Below, one piece after another: positions 47,841 through 60,218 of a stretch of 64,000 bases of DNA. Each line of letters begins with the position of its first letter. Within the stretch, counting starts at the first letter, position 1. The position numbers and the translations under genes are program-made. The notes under the pieces are model-generated. The model did not search any database and was not told the DNA's origin. It saw nothing but the letters and a program-made list of their open reading frames with translations. This DNA comes from Myotis daubentonii (lineage: Eukaryota > Chordata > Mammalia > Chiroptera > Vespertilionidae). The stretch is taken from the NCBI RefSeq assembly GCF_963259705.1, contig NC_081850.1, positions 33,757,799 through 33,821,798 on the forward strand, read 5' to 3'.

Positions 47841-49079
47841 AGTTAAGGGACCCTGAATTTATCAGCTGTATCCATGTAGAGGCAGGGTAGTTATTTTGAG
47901 AGTATAGCCAGTGTCTGAAATACAAATACTTGGCTTAAAAATAAAACAAAGACAAAAATCTTCACTTGGCATTGCCAGGTGAGAACTTATGAGACCTCTA
48001 CTTCTTCCCTGGCTTCACTGAGGACCCTGGCCATGACCTTTGCAACTTATGATGAGTAGTTGATGAAGAAGTAATCCTTTATGTGTCTAGGAATATAGTA
48101 GGAACTGAAGTAAATTATTCCAAGTATCTAGTTGTCACTGTGATTTCCTTTTCTTATGAAAATATTCATGTAAATGGGGGGTTTGTATCCTGTCCTAATA
48201 CAATGGTTGTGTTTAGAATTTATCCTTTTCTGCTGGGGGAAGCATCTAGACTAGAAATTGTGATAGTCTAAGGCAGAACTCTAGCCTTAGATGAGAATAA
48301 TCCTTATCAGTGTTCAAATTCTCATGAATTTATAGTGTTGAAAATACACAGAAATTTAGAAGTCCAAATTTGCAGTTTCACTATGTGTCCTTGAGGTGCT
48401 CTGCCTCTTTATTCTAAAGTGAATCCTATTTCACTCTTCCACTTAGAATAAGTCACCAAAAGGGTGCACTGTTGGTGCTCAAGATGGCACTAAATATAAT
48501 GACTCATTAACAGGAAAGGGAGTTCTCTTTTCATCACAACCCAATTTGATAAGAAAAGCAAAAAGAACCTTGAGCTCTACAGCTGTGTCAAGACAGCGGT
48601 ATTCAGTTTTACCACATATATATGTTTTTCAGGGCTTTTGAGATTTACCTGTTTTGTTTTGTTTTTAAAGAGCTAATTTGAAGCAGTTTAAAAAACAGAT
48701 TTTTGGATCTTCATCAGGAAAGGTATCAGTAGTTACAGTATTCTACTACCCCAGAAGAATAGTTTCCAAAATGTAAGACACTAATTTTTTAGTTGATATG
48801 TTCCACTCAGAAGACTTTTTGAGTGAAGATGGGGTTTGGAGATATTTTATGTCGAATGATTAGTGACAATGATAATAGACACTGACAAATGAAAGGAGCC
48901 TTATCTGGTTTATACAGAATCATAAGAAGCCCACTATGCTCATGATGGAAGAACATTAAGTAGGAAAAGCTGTATTTGGACATTTACTATTGGACCCTGA
49001 GAATAAAAGAGTTTTCGTGATTTGAGGTAGACTGTAAGGAAGTTGAACTCTACCCAAGATAATAACATCTTCCATAGGA

Positions 49080-49255
49080 CAGGGCTTCAGATTTACAAAG
49101 CACTATCCCATGCATAACCTCATTGGTGTCTCACAATAATCTTTTGAGGTAGAAAAGGTGGTTACAGTTTTCATTTCCAGTTTAAAATGAGGGAACAGTT
49201 CACATGTCTTTATCTAAGGTTATATAACCAGTAAATACTGGATTGTACACCAGGA
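49080..49255 (-). mobile_element. MIR SINE remnant
   Basis: Reverse MIR: ATTTACAAAGCACTATCCCATGC, TCACAATAATCTTTTGAGGTAG, TTTAAAATGAGGGAACAG, AAGGTTATATAACCAGTAAA. Diverged. Confidence 0.7.
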
Positions 49256-50401
49256 CTGCTGGATAAGAACATTTTTTTCCACTCTACCACAGCCTTCCAT
49301 GAAGTTACTGGGAGTTATGTTTACTCCATCCCACACTATGCTGTTTTCCAGGGCTCTCCATCCTAATTTTTCCCTTCATCTCACTAGGACAGTGAAATTG
49401 CATAACTCTGTTTATTTTACAGCTAGAGAGTCCCTGGAGGAGCACTATGTACATAGACCGTGTAGAATTTCATCCAATGGGCAGTTTCTCTGCCGTGTTA
49501 GTTAAAATTGTACAGTGATAGAGTCAATGAGTAAAATGGCTCTCAATGCCTGGGAACTTTATAAGAACCAGTTTTTCTTCTCCCTCCTCAGTATTATATC
49601 ACTTAAACATCATATAACTCAATGATACTACTACAAAAATGGCTGCTCAAGTTCTGCTAAATTAAAAGAAAAGGCAACACTGGTTTTATTTCTTTGATTA
49701 AAGAATGACCCTGGTATCTGACACCAAATCATTTCAACTTGTTAAAAATGATGTAATTTTTCCCTTTTGAATTTGGTTATTCTGGAAAAAGCACATTTTT
49801 ACTTAACACAAAACTACATATCTCCGAACCATGGTATCAAGGAGCAATGGAAGTGAGCTTGTTTTTTATCATTTGTTTTCCTAATTAGTCAGGCGTCTTT
49901 TATTCTATTTGGTTGTATATCCTTCCCCTTTTAAAAATAAAGTAATACACTTTCTCATGTTCTCCAGAAGTTATTTGTCCTCTTTTCTTGAGTGATTGAT
50001 TTTGTGGGACCAGAATTGCACGTAAGGAGATAAGTTTAGTGATGAGGATAGTGTGTGGTTTAACAGGTCAGCCCTGTCATGGAGTGAGGCCAGTTAAGAT
50101 AGAAGGAATATGACCCTTGTACCTTTATACTCCCTCACTTGTTCTGCTTTCTCTTGTTAAGAAATTTGATTCTTATTACCAACATATAGTAGAAAGGAAA
50201 CAAAGGAAGAGTAAGAATACCACAATGTATTTTTTTAAATTAAATTTTACATCTTTTTAAAACATTCCTCTATAGCAAGCATGTCAAACTCACGGCCCGT
50301 GGGACACCTGTGGCCACAACAAATATTTTTTGTGACCCAGCCAATATAATGGTGTGTAAGAGATGTTTAATAAAAAGTTTGTAACTTAATTTTTACAATA
50401 A

Positions 50402-50937
50402 CTAGAGGCCTGGTGCATGAAATTCATGCGGGAGGGGGGGTCCCCTCAGCCCAGCCTGCACCCTCTCCAATCCGGGACCCCTCAGGGGATGTCCAACTGC
50501 TGGTTTAGGCCTGATCCCCTAAAGCAGCAGTTGGACATCCCTCTCACAATCAGGGACCACTGGCTCCTAACTGCTCACCTGCCTGCCTGCCTGATTGCCC
50601 CGAACCGCGGTCCCCCCCCCCCCCCCGCTGGCCTGGTTGCCCCCAACTGCCCCCCCTGCCAGCCTGGTTGCCCCTAACTGCCCCTGCTGCTGGCCTGGTC
50701 GCCCCCAACAGCCCCCCTCTGCTGGCCTGGTTGCCCCCAACTGCCCTTCCCCTGGTCGCCCCTCACTGCCTGCCCCCTTGCCGGCCTGGTCGTTCCCAAC
50801 TGCCCCCCCGCCAGCCTGGTCACCCCCAACTTCCCTCCTTGCCGGCCTGGTCACCCCATGCAGCCTGCTGTTTGGTCGTTACTATTACTGTGATAGCGTT
50901 CCAGACAATTTGCCTATTCCTCTATTATTAGTATAGA
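50402..50937 (-). mobile_element. Helitron nested in a hAT element
   Basis: 3' end at 50402 (CTAGAGGCCTGGTGCATG, hairpin GCATGAAATTCATGC), 5' end as reversed TATTATTAGTATAGA near 50937. The first 160 bp after the 3' end match the copies at 17216, 18816 and 60041 (CCCTCAGCCCAGCCTGCACCC). Then comes an array of about 38-bp units (GGCCTGGTCGCCCCCAACTG) with a C13 run near 50612. Open frames across the array are artefacts. Confidence 0.88.
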
Positions 50938-50938
50938 T

Positions 50939-51149
50939 CAGTGGTCGGCAAACTGTGGCTCGCGAGCCACATGCGGCTCTTTGGCCCCTTGAGTGTGGCT
51001 CTTCCACAAAATACCGACTTCTGCGCATGGGCCACGAAGTTTCATTCGCACTGTACATGTGTGTCCACACGTGGTATTTTGTGGAAGAGCCACACTCAAG
51101 GGACCAAAGAGCCGCATGTGGCTCGCCAGCCGCAGTTTGCCGACCACTG
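50939..51149. mobile_element. Palindromic hAT MITE (211 bp), copy 1
   Basis: CAGTGGTCGGCAAACTGTGG at the left and GCAGTTTGCCGACCACTG at the right; the arms are inverted for about 90 bp each (GCCACATGCGGCTCTTTGG / AAGAGCCGCATGTGGC). A perfect target duplication GTATAGAT lies at 50931-50938 and 51150-51157. That duplicated site is the 5' end of the Helitron plus the next host base, so this element came after the Helitron. Confidence 0.93.
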
Positions 51150-51689
51150 GTATAGATTATTAATAACAAACTACAATGTTCACTAATGACTGATTACTAT
51201 AATCATGTTGTATTCATTTCCCTTACGCACCTTACGTGCAGGCACACTATTTCTCTCTGCTAATCCTAGCAGTGAATGTTTTAGCAGCTGATTGCCACGT
51301 CATTAGTTTTGTAATGACTTGTTTGGTGTGTGCAACAGGAAATATTTTGCTTTTGGAGAACAAGAAAAATAGGTTTATTTGTGTTATGCGTATTAATTTG
51401 TGCAGTTTCATTCAGTGTCTGGTCAGTTAATGTTCAAGAAAAATTAATTTTTATTAAAATGTTCTATTATTTTATGTTAATGATTACTCATTTATTTCAG
51501 CCCTTTGTATTCAGCATATCTCTATCGAAATAAACCTACATTTCTATGAAAATTGAAGCTTTTGTTTTTTTGCAGCCCACATAAACTTAAACCTTATTTA
51601 TTTGTCCTGTGTTAGCCTTTGAGTTTGACGTGCTTGCTCTATAGTGTGCATTATTTTGTTGTTGCAAAATCCAGTATGTAAGGCAGAAT

Positions 51690-51790
51690 GAGTGGTCTTA
51701 TTATTTTTATTTTATGGGCTAGGAAACTGAGGCTGAGATTTTTGTGAGAGAATTGCCCAAGTTAATCAATTATATGACAGATTGTTTTTA
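51690..51790 (-). mobile_element. MIR SINE fragment
   Basis: Short reverse MIR core: TTTTATGGGCTAGGAAACTGAGGC and AGAATTGCCCAAGTTAA. Little else is preserved. Confidence 0.6.
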
Positions 51791-52044
51791 TATTGTGATG
51801 TAAATGTTATTATTTTTACCAGCAGTAATATTAGGAATTTGAAGGTAAAAACACATTTTAAGCAAATTAAATTCTTTGTGGAAGGAGGTGATATATAAAT
51901 AAAATGCAATCAACCTTTAAAAACATATAACTATAAACATAGTTCTGTTCATACTTAATATGCAACTTTTTGTGTTCTACAAAACAGAAATCAATTGAAA
52001 TTAGGTTTGGAAGGGGCTTAGAGAGTCAAACCAAATCTTGGAAC

Positions 52045-52447
52045 AGGACTTTTTTATGGGTTGAATTGTGTCTCCCCAAAAAGGATATGTTGAGTTCATC
52101 AACCCCAGTGCTCAGAATGTGACCTTACTTGGAATAGGGTCTTTATAGAGGTAATGATGTTAAAATGAGGTTATTAGTGTGGGCCCTAATACAATACGAC
52201 TGGTATCCTCATAAAAAGGGAAAAGTTGGACCCAGAGACAGCCTTGAACAAAAGGAGATGTGAAGATGAAGTCAGAGGTTGGAGTGACGCCCCTGCATGC
52301 CAGAGATTGGCACTGAGGCTCACAGAACTGATCCTCCCCGCAGCCCTCAGAAGGAACTCATCCTGCTATCTCCAGAACTGTGAGACAGTTTGTTTTAAGC
52401 CACCCAATTTGTGGTAACTTGCTACGGCAGCCCTAGGAAACTGATAC
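52045..52447 (+). mobile_element. MLT1 solo LTR (ERVL-MaLR)
   Basis: GGGTTGAATTGTGTCTCCCC at the start, TGTGACCTTACTTGGAATAGG, GTGGGCCCTAATACAATACG, a TATAAAA-like CTCATAAAAAGGG, CTCCAGAACTGTGAGACAG, AAGCCACCCAATTTGTGG and CTAGGAAACTGATACAGA at the end. The order is that of MLT1A-type LTRs. No internal region follows. Confidence 0.85.
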
Positions 52448-52559
52448 AGACTTCCCTCTGTGCTGGCCTTCAACAAGCTGCTGCAGGTGTGCCACTGCCG
52501 CTGCCTCTGTTCCTTCTGCTGTCATAACTATGATACGCCATGCGGCGGGATACTGGACT

Positions 52560-52900
52560 TGATTTTGAAGGCAATGGAGAGCCACTGGAATATATTAAGA
52601 GGAGGAGGAAAGGATCAAAACTGCATGTTTTTTAAATATATATTTTTATTGATTTCAGAGAGGAAAGGAGAGGAAGAGAGAGATTGAAACATCAATGATG
52701 AGAGGATCATTGATCGGCTGCCTCCTGCCTACTGGGGATCAAGGCCGCAACCCAGGCATGTGCCCTTGACCAGAATTGAACCTGGGACCCTTCAGTCCAC
52801 AGGCCAATGCTCTATCCACTGAGCCAAACCAGTTAGGCCAAACCTGCGTTTTAAATGCTCACTTTGGCTGCACTGTGGAGAATGGATTTGGAAAGTATGG
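52560..52900 (-). mobile_element. L2 fragment interrupted by a VES SINE
   Basis: GGCAATGGAGAGCCACTGGAAT and GGAAAGGATCAAAACTGCAT on the left and TTTTAAATGCTCACTTTGGCTGC, TGTGGAGAATGGATT on the right make one reverse L2-like stretch once the SINE is removed. Ancient. Confidence 0.6.
52632..52837 (-). mobile_element. VES SINE
   Basis: Minus strand: tRNA head GGCCTAACTGGTTTGGCTCAG, B box GGTTCAATTCTGG, tail ending in TCAATAAAAATATATATTT. Flanks AAAACTGCATGTTTT and AAACCTGCGTTTT are a diverged target duplication. Confidence 0.93.
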
Positions 52901-54054
52901 TGTGGGCAAGACCACATTTTATACTGGTCCATTCGTGAGATGATGAGTGCACAACCTAAGGCGAAGCACTGAATTTATCATTCTCCTTAGGTTTCCAAGA
53001 TGTGAATAAGTACAGCCTCATGTACCCAAATTCTCTCTTAGCCTGCGTGCCAGGGCAGGGTGGACCAGATGTCTCTTGGTGACATGCATCAGAACTCCAA
53101 ATATACTTGTAGTACATGTTTTCTGAAGCAGAACTCATAGTAATTTGGGGAATATCAAATTCTGCCCAGGACACAGGCATCCCACACTTGGAGTTCTGCA
53201 TGCAGGTTTGTTTACTGTCTTGCAGCAGTATGTGAGAGCTAACCTGGAGAGACAAATGAGTGAGCTTCTAGGAAAAACTAAATTAGGAGTCTCTCTATAT
53301 TTGATTCATGATCCCTGGTATTTTATGTCTCCTTTTGATCATGGTTTTTACTAGGTGAAGAAGTATGATCTTATAGCAAGTGATAAGACAGAAGATTTCA
53401 ATAAGTTAGAAATTAGATTGAGTTAGAGCCATCTCGATAGTTTTAAGGCCCATTTGTACTATATAGAGTTGGAAGAAAGAAATGCTGCAGGGGCCTTAGT
53501 TCATATCCAATTAATCTCTCAGGGTAATTTGTTTACTGGATTATGCTGCCAGACCTATGAGTTGCTTTCTTCAGGGGTGAGGGTTAGTTGATGAAGCGAT
53601 TTATTATGTTTCAGTTACACAGCATATCAATCTTGCTCATGGAAAATGTTAACCATGTCCCTTCTCTATCATTCATCTTCCACTTCCCCCATTCATGATT
53701 CCCAGCCCCCATCAGTAATTCTTGTATCACAGAAGGATATCTCATTAGGAATAGTCCAAGGTTAGTGAATGACATGGCTCTGTGTGTTGCTACAGGATTT
53801 TTAAAAGAATTTATTACTCAGAACTGCAAGAGGGAATTAGCATTTAGGTAAAATATTACAGAGTTGAAAGTGGATCCTTCCTTTGCTTCATTTGTTTTTA
53901 TTTTCATATCTCTCAGTGCATCAGCTCTCCCTTCTTTAATCAGCTGGTATCCTGCTGTGTAGAACAATCTGTGGGCTCCTCGGTGTCATACTGATACCCT
54001 GTTTTTAAAGTTACGAGCTATTTCTAATGTGCAAAAAACTATAAGAATGATATA

Positions 54055-54130
54055 GAAAATATTCAAATAGACCAATGGAACAGAATAGAGCTCAGAAATG
54101 ACTCATAAATAAATAGAAAAATCATATTTC
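54055..54130 (+). mobile_element. L1 ORF2 scrap
   Basis: AATAGACCAATGGAACAGAATAGAG is a widely shared L1 ORF2 phrase, followed by CTCAGAAATGACTCATAAAT. Under 100 bp remain. Confidence 0.65.
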
Positions 54131-55904
54131 AGAATTCTGTCTTTTTCCTTAGTTGGGTTGTGGGCCTTCCTAATACTTTGGAGGATGATGCAAACTTGGT
54201 ACCATTGGGTTCTTCGGACATGATCCCAGTAAACTCCCCATATTGGTTATAGTGAGGACATAATGGGGAGATATTTTTGACATTGAGCAAAGTGCTTTAC
54301 ATCCTGCAATAACAGCACAGCACAATACCCATAGTTATATTTATTCAAAAATATTTTATCCTGGCAAAGTATTTTGGTCAGTGTAACTTTTGATGTCTTT
54401 AGTCAAAAATTCCAGAAGAAGGAAGAAAATAGCAGAGATGGTTATGGGGGACCCTGCCCCCATCTTTCTTCTCACTGAAGGGTGCACAGTTGATCTGTAA
54501 GAGAAAATGACAAAAGCATCAGGTGAGCTCACCTTCTGCTTGCAGGTGAGCCTGAAGCCCAGGATTTCATTTAGGCCAATGTTTGTCCCTGTTCATTTTT
54601 ACAGGGTTAATAACCTGTTAATGTTATAGGTCTTCATTCAAGCAGACGCTCACACATACCTTTCTATTCAACCTGGAAGGATTTTATCCATTTGTCCCTT
54701 AATCTACAGTAGGGGCAAGCTTGATTCCAAGTGGCTTTGGATGACAAAGAATATTATTTTTTTAGAGAGAATATTTTATTGAACTTGTAACAGCATAAAC
54801 TAGAAGCCAGTTACATGATCAAGTTTAGAAATAATGTATTTTGTGTAGTTTATAATCCTTTACAAATAGAAAATCCGTACATCGAATCTATGCTGATTCA
54901 ATTTGAGGAATCTTCAGTATAAACAATTTTGACAAAGTCTTTGAGATACAATTGCTTTTTGGTTTACCGCAATACTTTTTGTTATATTGTATGTCTTGTA
55001 AATTCCAATAACGTACCTGTAGGTTCCTCTTGCAAACAGAACCCTCCACAGTGAGTGAGGAGTGACTTCATTTTAGCTTCTTCCACCTTTTGTTCCCTTT
55101 CCTCCATTAGTTTATAAGCTGTCTTCCCCCAACTCCATCTCTCCTTCTCCCTCCAGCCTTGTTTAGAAGGCTAGATCGTATCTCACATTAACTCCTAAAC
55201 TCAGGGAGATGTAGTCTCCAGTATAAGAAAACTCAGATTAAAGATATCTTTTATTAAAGATAAAATAAGGAATTTTTATTTTATCCCTTTAGCCACTAGA
55301 TAGATTTAAGTAAGTACTCAGCCCCCTAAACCCCTTTCCCAACCCACTTTGTAAAAATTATAAATGGTAAGTAACTGAATTGAAGAAAGGGCCATTGAGG
55401 ACGTAGAGTTCTGGAGTTATTCATAGAGTGAATGCATTAGTTTTGTTTTTGGTGTGAGTTAACAATACAAATGACCTTTCAGTGGAAACTATTCCTGGAC
55501 TAGGTGTAGTAATGATTCAGTCTGTGTCTTTATAACACAACTGGTAGGGAAAAAAAAGAATCTAACATCCATATTTACCTTAGTCTAAAAGCAGTTAGTT
55601 AACAAATCGTCTGGTTATTTTAGCACTATGTAGAAACAGATTTCAAGTCACTTTTGGTGATTCAAGAAAGTTTTTTTTAGAATTATCAATTTAATTTTTT
55701 TTTTTTTTTTGGTAAATAAACCTACCTTTTTATTTTTTCTTAATTTCCCTTCAAAATATATTTCTCTTCTGCTTTGCATTTGAATATATTCCTGTTATAA
55801 TAAAATCCATAATAGAGATTTGTTTTTCTTTAAGTACAGGTTACTATGTATAAAGAAAACACAGCAAAAAGCAAAGAACTCAGATATAGGGATAAATTCA
55901 ATTA

Positions 55905-56085
55905 GGTTTGATTCCTTGCGATGTCACTTGCTGATTCTGAAATCAAGAAAACTACTTAACTCCTCTGAGCCTTAGTTTCCTAGCTTGCAGAAGGAAGATA
56001 GTAAGACTTTATGAATTTTGGGGAGCGTGAAGAGAAGTAATGGAGAACAACAACTCCAAGCAATTAGTAGGGGCTCACTTCTTAT
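55905..56085 (+). mobile_element. MIR SINE remnant
   Basis: MIR order on the + strand: GGTTTGATTCCTTGCGATGTCACTTGCTG, AACTACTTAACTCCTCTGAGCC, TAGTTTCCTAGC. Diverged. Confidence 0.75.
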
Positions 56086-56923
56086 GTGTTAGTTCCTTTT
56101 TCTTTTTGTATGAGCAGATTGAGGTTCAGCTCAGTTTAGCTGAAGTGTAGATGGATTCATTCAAAGTGAAATGAATTTATAGCAAATTTATGTTTGTCAT
56201 TCATTCCCTCTGAGGAAAATCACAGAAGTGAAATGTTGTATTCAAGAGAACAGAATTGTTGGCAGAGGAGAGATTAGAACCCATATGTCCCCCTTTCTCA
56301 TTCATTGATCCAATAAGCCTTACCCTTGAATTCTATAAAACATAGCATCCACCTAAACAAACCTCCCAATCTAGTCACCAAAGAGATATGAGCAAATATG
56401 ATCTCTATCTACTTGGATATCAGATTAGTTTTAACAATTTGTTAATTAAGACAAAGTTATACTATGTATAATTTGTATGTCTGTGGTTATCATGAAACTC
56501 ATTGGTATCTCTCCTGAAATTTAAGTGTTTAGAATTTGGGTGTTTTCTTGAGATGCATGAGATGGCACCCAGTTACAAAGTTTATTACCAGGGAACAGAT
56601 TGTCCTAAGGGTGTGTGCACTTACAATTGTTCAGCTATTAGCAGATTTCACCCCCATAGGCAGTTGCACTGATTTGCATTAACCATGAGAGTGCTAATTT
56701 CTCCCACACCTCACCAACACAGTATATCAGCAAATGCTTTAATATTTGCAAATGATTGTCTTTTTAAGAATTCAGTGACCCATTTTGATTTTCTCCCTTT
56801 TTCTTAAGCTCCTCCATCCTTCCTGCCATGGTCCTTCCCCATCTCTTTCTGTCCATGATCTGGTGTTTTTGGTTGAGATTTTAGATTGCTTAAATTCCTT
56901 TACTGGGAAGCATCCAGTTAAAA

Positions 56924-57234
56924 CAGCAGTTCTCAACCTGTGGGTTGCGACCCCTTTGGGGGTCAAACAACCCTTTCACAGGGGTCGCCTAAGACCATCG
57001 GAAAACACATATATAATTACATATTGTTTTTGTGATTAATCACTATGCTTTAATTATGTTCAATTTGTAACAATGAAAATACATCCTGCATATCAGATAT
57101 TTACATTACGATTCATAACAGTAGCAAAATTACAGTTATGTAGTAGCAACAAAAATAATTTTATGGTTGGGGGTCACCACAACATGAGGAACTGTATTAA
57201 AGGGTCACAGCATTAGGAAGGGTGAGAACCACTG
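56924..57234 (+). mobile_element. SPIN hAT element, longer copy (311 bp)
   Basis: CAGCAGTTCTCAACCTGTGG to GGGTGAGAACCACTG, with an 8-bp target duplication differing at one base (AGTTAAAA, ACTTAAAA). Shares long exact stretches with the copy at 25470 and contains the 88 bp missing there (ATCCTGCATATCAGATATTT...). Non-autonomous. Confidence 0.95.
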
Positions 57235-58014
57235 ACTTAAAAGATGACCTAAAAGGACCCAAATATGAGACATTCAATGAGGATGGTAAAAGTGATGAAT
57301 CACTCCCCCAAATTAGTTAATTATGAAATATGGATCCAACACATGGTTGACCTAAAATTCCTAGGGTTAACATAAATTAGCTATAAATTCCCATCTACAC
57401 TAGATTGGGATTTTAAGAGGAGAGGCCTCAAGAATATTGAAGAATTGATAAGGCCTTCTGGTCAACTTATCCTATTGTGACCAATAAATATATCTTTGAC
57501 CTCATATGACTTGAAATTCAAAGGTGTTTAGCAATACCAAGTCCAGCACATCCATTACAATCTAGGAGATTTGTAGGTGTCCCAAGTTAACTTCACTGCT
57601 GGGTTAGGAAATGAGCTAAGGATGCCTCCTGTAAGCTTCCTCAAGACTAATATCCATTCTCTTATTTTACCATTCCTCATGGTACCATAGAAGGCCACGC
57701 TCGTAATAAGCATTTGTTCCTTGTCAATTTAGAATGCGCTAAAAAACAAGTGACTTTGAATTCAGGGCCAAAACCCTGTGTTCCTTTGTGTGTCTCAGTC
57801 ACTCCGGTGTTCCAACTTTGGAAAGCCCTTGCCAGGCCTGCGTAGGGAACACTGAATTAGTCCTTCTCTGCCCTCCACATGCCTTTGTCCTCCCTTCCTA
57901 TGCACTTTTCAAGAGCTGTTAATGCTCATTGCAAACATTAGGGTCAAGGTAATTGACTTTTCAGTATTTTTCCAGTAGGAACATTGATTCATTGTTTTAA
58001 CTTTTTTTTTTTAG

Positions 58015-58140
58015 GCAGCAAAGCATAGTGATTAAAAGCATGGACTTTGAGCCGGATGAGCTGGGTTTAAATTATCTCTCTGCCACTTAGCATGTTGCTT
58101 ATACACTCTGTCCCTCAGTTTTCTGATCTGTAAATGAGGA
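58015..58140 (+). mobile_element. MIR SINE remnant
   Basis: AGCATAGTGATTAAAAGCATGG, GAGCTGGGTTTAAAT, TGCCACTTAGCATG, CCTCAGTTTTCTGATCTGTA in MIR order, running into an AT/ACAT microsatellite. Confidence 0.8.
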
Positions 58141-58145
58141 TAATT

Positions 58146-58149
58146 ATAT

Positions 58150-58200
<51 letters not shown>

Positions 58201-58220
58201 CATACATACATACATACATA
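58146..58220. repeat. (AT)n-(ACAT)n compound microsatellite
   Basis: A pure AT run passing into CATA tetranucleotides at about 58195. Confidence 0.93.
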
Positions 58221-58934
58221 TGTGGGTGGGTAACTTAATGAAGTGCCTAAGTTATATTAAGTGGTCTGTATGCTTATTATTAATAATAAGATTGTTTTTA
58301 TTTCAGACATTAAGGATAAGTGGAAAAAATATTTACTGTGTACAACTCTTGCAAACATTTTACACATATTAACTTTACTTACAATAACTCTATGGATATT
58401 ATCATCCTCTTTTTATATATGGAACCTAAGAGTGCTTTGCATGAAACTTCTCTTCACAGAACATGCAGTCTAGTGACTATACATGCTGGCAGTAGTAATA
58501 GTGTGAGCCCCTGCAATAGCAGTAGCAGGAATAATACCAGAGAGGCTGTAAGAGGGCACATTATATATCAGGTGCCATGCCCACCACTTCACGTGCCTTG
58601 TAAGGAAGGTGCCATTAGAATTCCTGCAAATGAAGAATCTGAGAAACACAGCTGCTACCAAAGGTGGGTCCCATGTGGCCAAGCCATATTTTGAGCCTTA
58701 ACCTGTTTGATTCCAGTGTCCTTAGCCTTAATGCCACCCTGAGTGCCTCCAGTTGGGACTGCATGCCTAGACCAGGTGGCCTGGGTATATCAGGTAGGAC
58801 AGCAGTGTGGGTTCATCACACTGGGAAACTTGCCTTTTTTTTTCTACCCTAAGCCCTCGCTTATTTGAGTCTGCCTGGGAAGCCTCGTTGTTTTTTTTGA
58901 AAATATACATATATTTTTCATATATATACATATA

Positions 58935-59152
58935 TATGAATGTATTTTTATTGATTTCAGAGTAGAAGGGAGATGGAGAGAGAGATAGGAACATCAATGA
59001 TATGAGAGAGAATCATTGATCTGCTGCCTCCTGCACACCACCTACTGGTGATTGAGCTTACAACCTGGCCATGTGCCCTTGACCAGAATCAAATCTAAGA
59101 TCTTTCAGTCCATAGGCTGATGCTCTATCCACTGAGCCAAACCAGCTAGGGC
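58935..59152 (-). mobile_element. VES SINE, upstream unit of a dimer
   Basis: Minus-strand head CCCTAGCTGGTTTGGCTCAG at 59152, B box GGTCAAGGGCAC region, tail TCTGAAATCAATAAAAATAC. Joined directly to a second VES at 59153. The pair is flanked by AAGCCTC at 58880-58886 and near 59377. Confidence 0.9.
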
Positions 59153-59378
59153 TTTCTAAATAGATTTTTATTGATTTTAGAGAGGGAGGGAGAGGAAGAG
59201 AAAGATAAGAAATATCAATGATGAGAGGAAATTGTCAATTGGCTGTCTCTTGCATGCCCCTACCTCATGTTGTGGGCTCCATCCCACAAAATTTTGGCAT
59301 GTGCCTTGACCAGGAATCGAACTGTGACCTCCTGATTCATAGGTCAACGCTCAACCACTGCACCACACCAGCCAGGCA
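59153..59378 (-). mobile_element. VES SINE, downstream unit of a dimer
   Basis: Head TGCCTGGCTGGTGTGGTGCAG, tail CTAAAATCAATAAAAATC. It carries a 15-20 bp extra stretch (around 59260-59300) absent from its neighbour, so the two are of different subtypes, not a simple duplication. Confidence 0.88.
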
Positions 59379-60040
59379 AGCCTCTATTTTTTAAGACCCA
59401 AAGAAGGTTACAATACAAATTTTCCTGTGACATGCTACAGGAACTGTAATCAATTCTTTTTTGTTTTGTTTTCAAATGTAAGTCAGTTTCAGACCCTCAA
59501 TATAAATGAATTCAGGGGGTTTATATTAAGCTCCTATCAAATACTGAGTAAGAAAAGACCGCTTTTTGAATCCTTTGGGAGTTACAGATAAGAAGCCAGC
59601 ACAAAAATGTCTAGTGTTTTCTAGAAGATGATGAGGGTACTGATGTTTGCAGAAGGGAAGAGGTAGTGTAAGTCTTCTTTACCACAGCTATGCGTATTAC
59701 ATATTTCTGAGATAAGCACTTGGATGTAGATGGGATAAGAATGGGAAACACATACCCCTAAAGTCCCTAAGGGCCCAGACCAGATAGCTCTCACTGATAC
59801 AGGGCAGGTGGGACTGAACAAGGAGCAACTTTCCTGGATCTAGCTCCCTTATGCCAAGAACGTGTATAGAGGGAGGCACACCACTTTGTTTGAATAAAAG
59901 GAAATGGTACTCCTCTTTTTGGTCACATGGAAGTGTGGATTTTTCCCTCTTCACTACACTATTGGTGAAGACACCTGAGAGTTTAATTTTTATGTTTTTA
60001 ACATATTATATCATATTATGTTACATTATATTATATAACA

Positions 60041-60186
60041 CTAGAGGCCCAGTGCATGAAATTCGTGCAGGCGGGGGGGGAGGGCGGGTTTCCCTCAGCC
60101 CCACTTGCACCCTCTCCAATCCGGGACCCCTTGGGGGATGTCCGACTGCCTCTCGCAATCTGGAACTGCTGGCTCCTAACTGCTTG

Positions 60187-60218
<32 letters not shown>

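Larger units (their letters stand above)
50276..51636. mobile_element. hAT element (about 600 bp original) interrupted by two later insertions
   Basis: Left end CAAGCATGTCAAACTC and right end in reverse CAAGCACGTCAAACTC are inverted repeats, with a perfect 8-bp target duplication CTCTATAG (50268-50275, 51637-51644). A Helitron (50402) and a palindromic hAT MITE (50939) lie inside. Without them about 600 bp remain: an AT-rich interior with no recognisable transposase. I do not know the family name. Confidence 0.88.

Noticed and set aside
50567..50936. Overlapping open frames on both strands, glycine- or proline-rich
   Set aside because: Low-complexity translation of the Helitron's 38-bp repeats.
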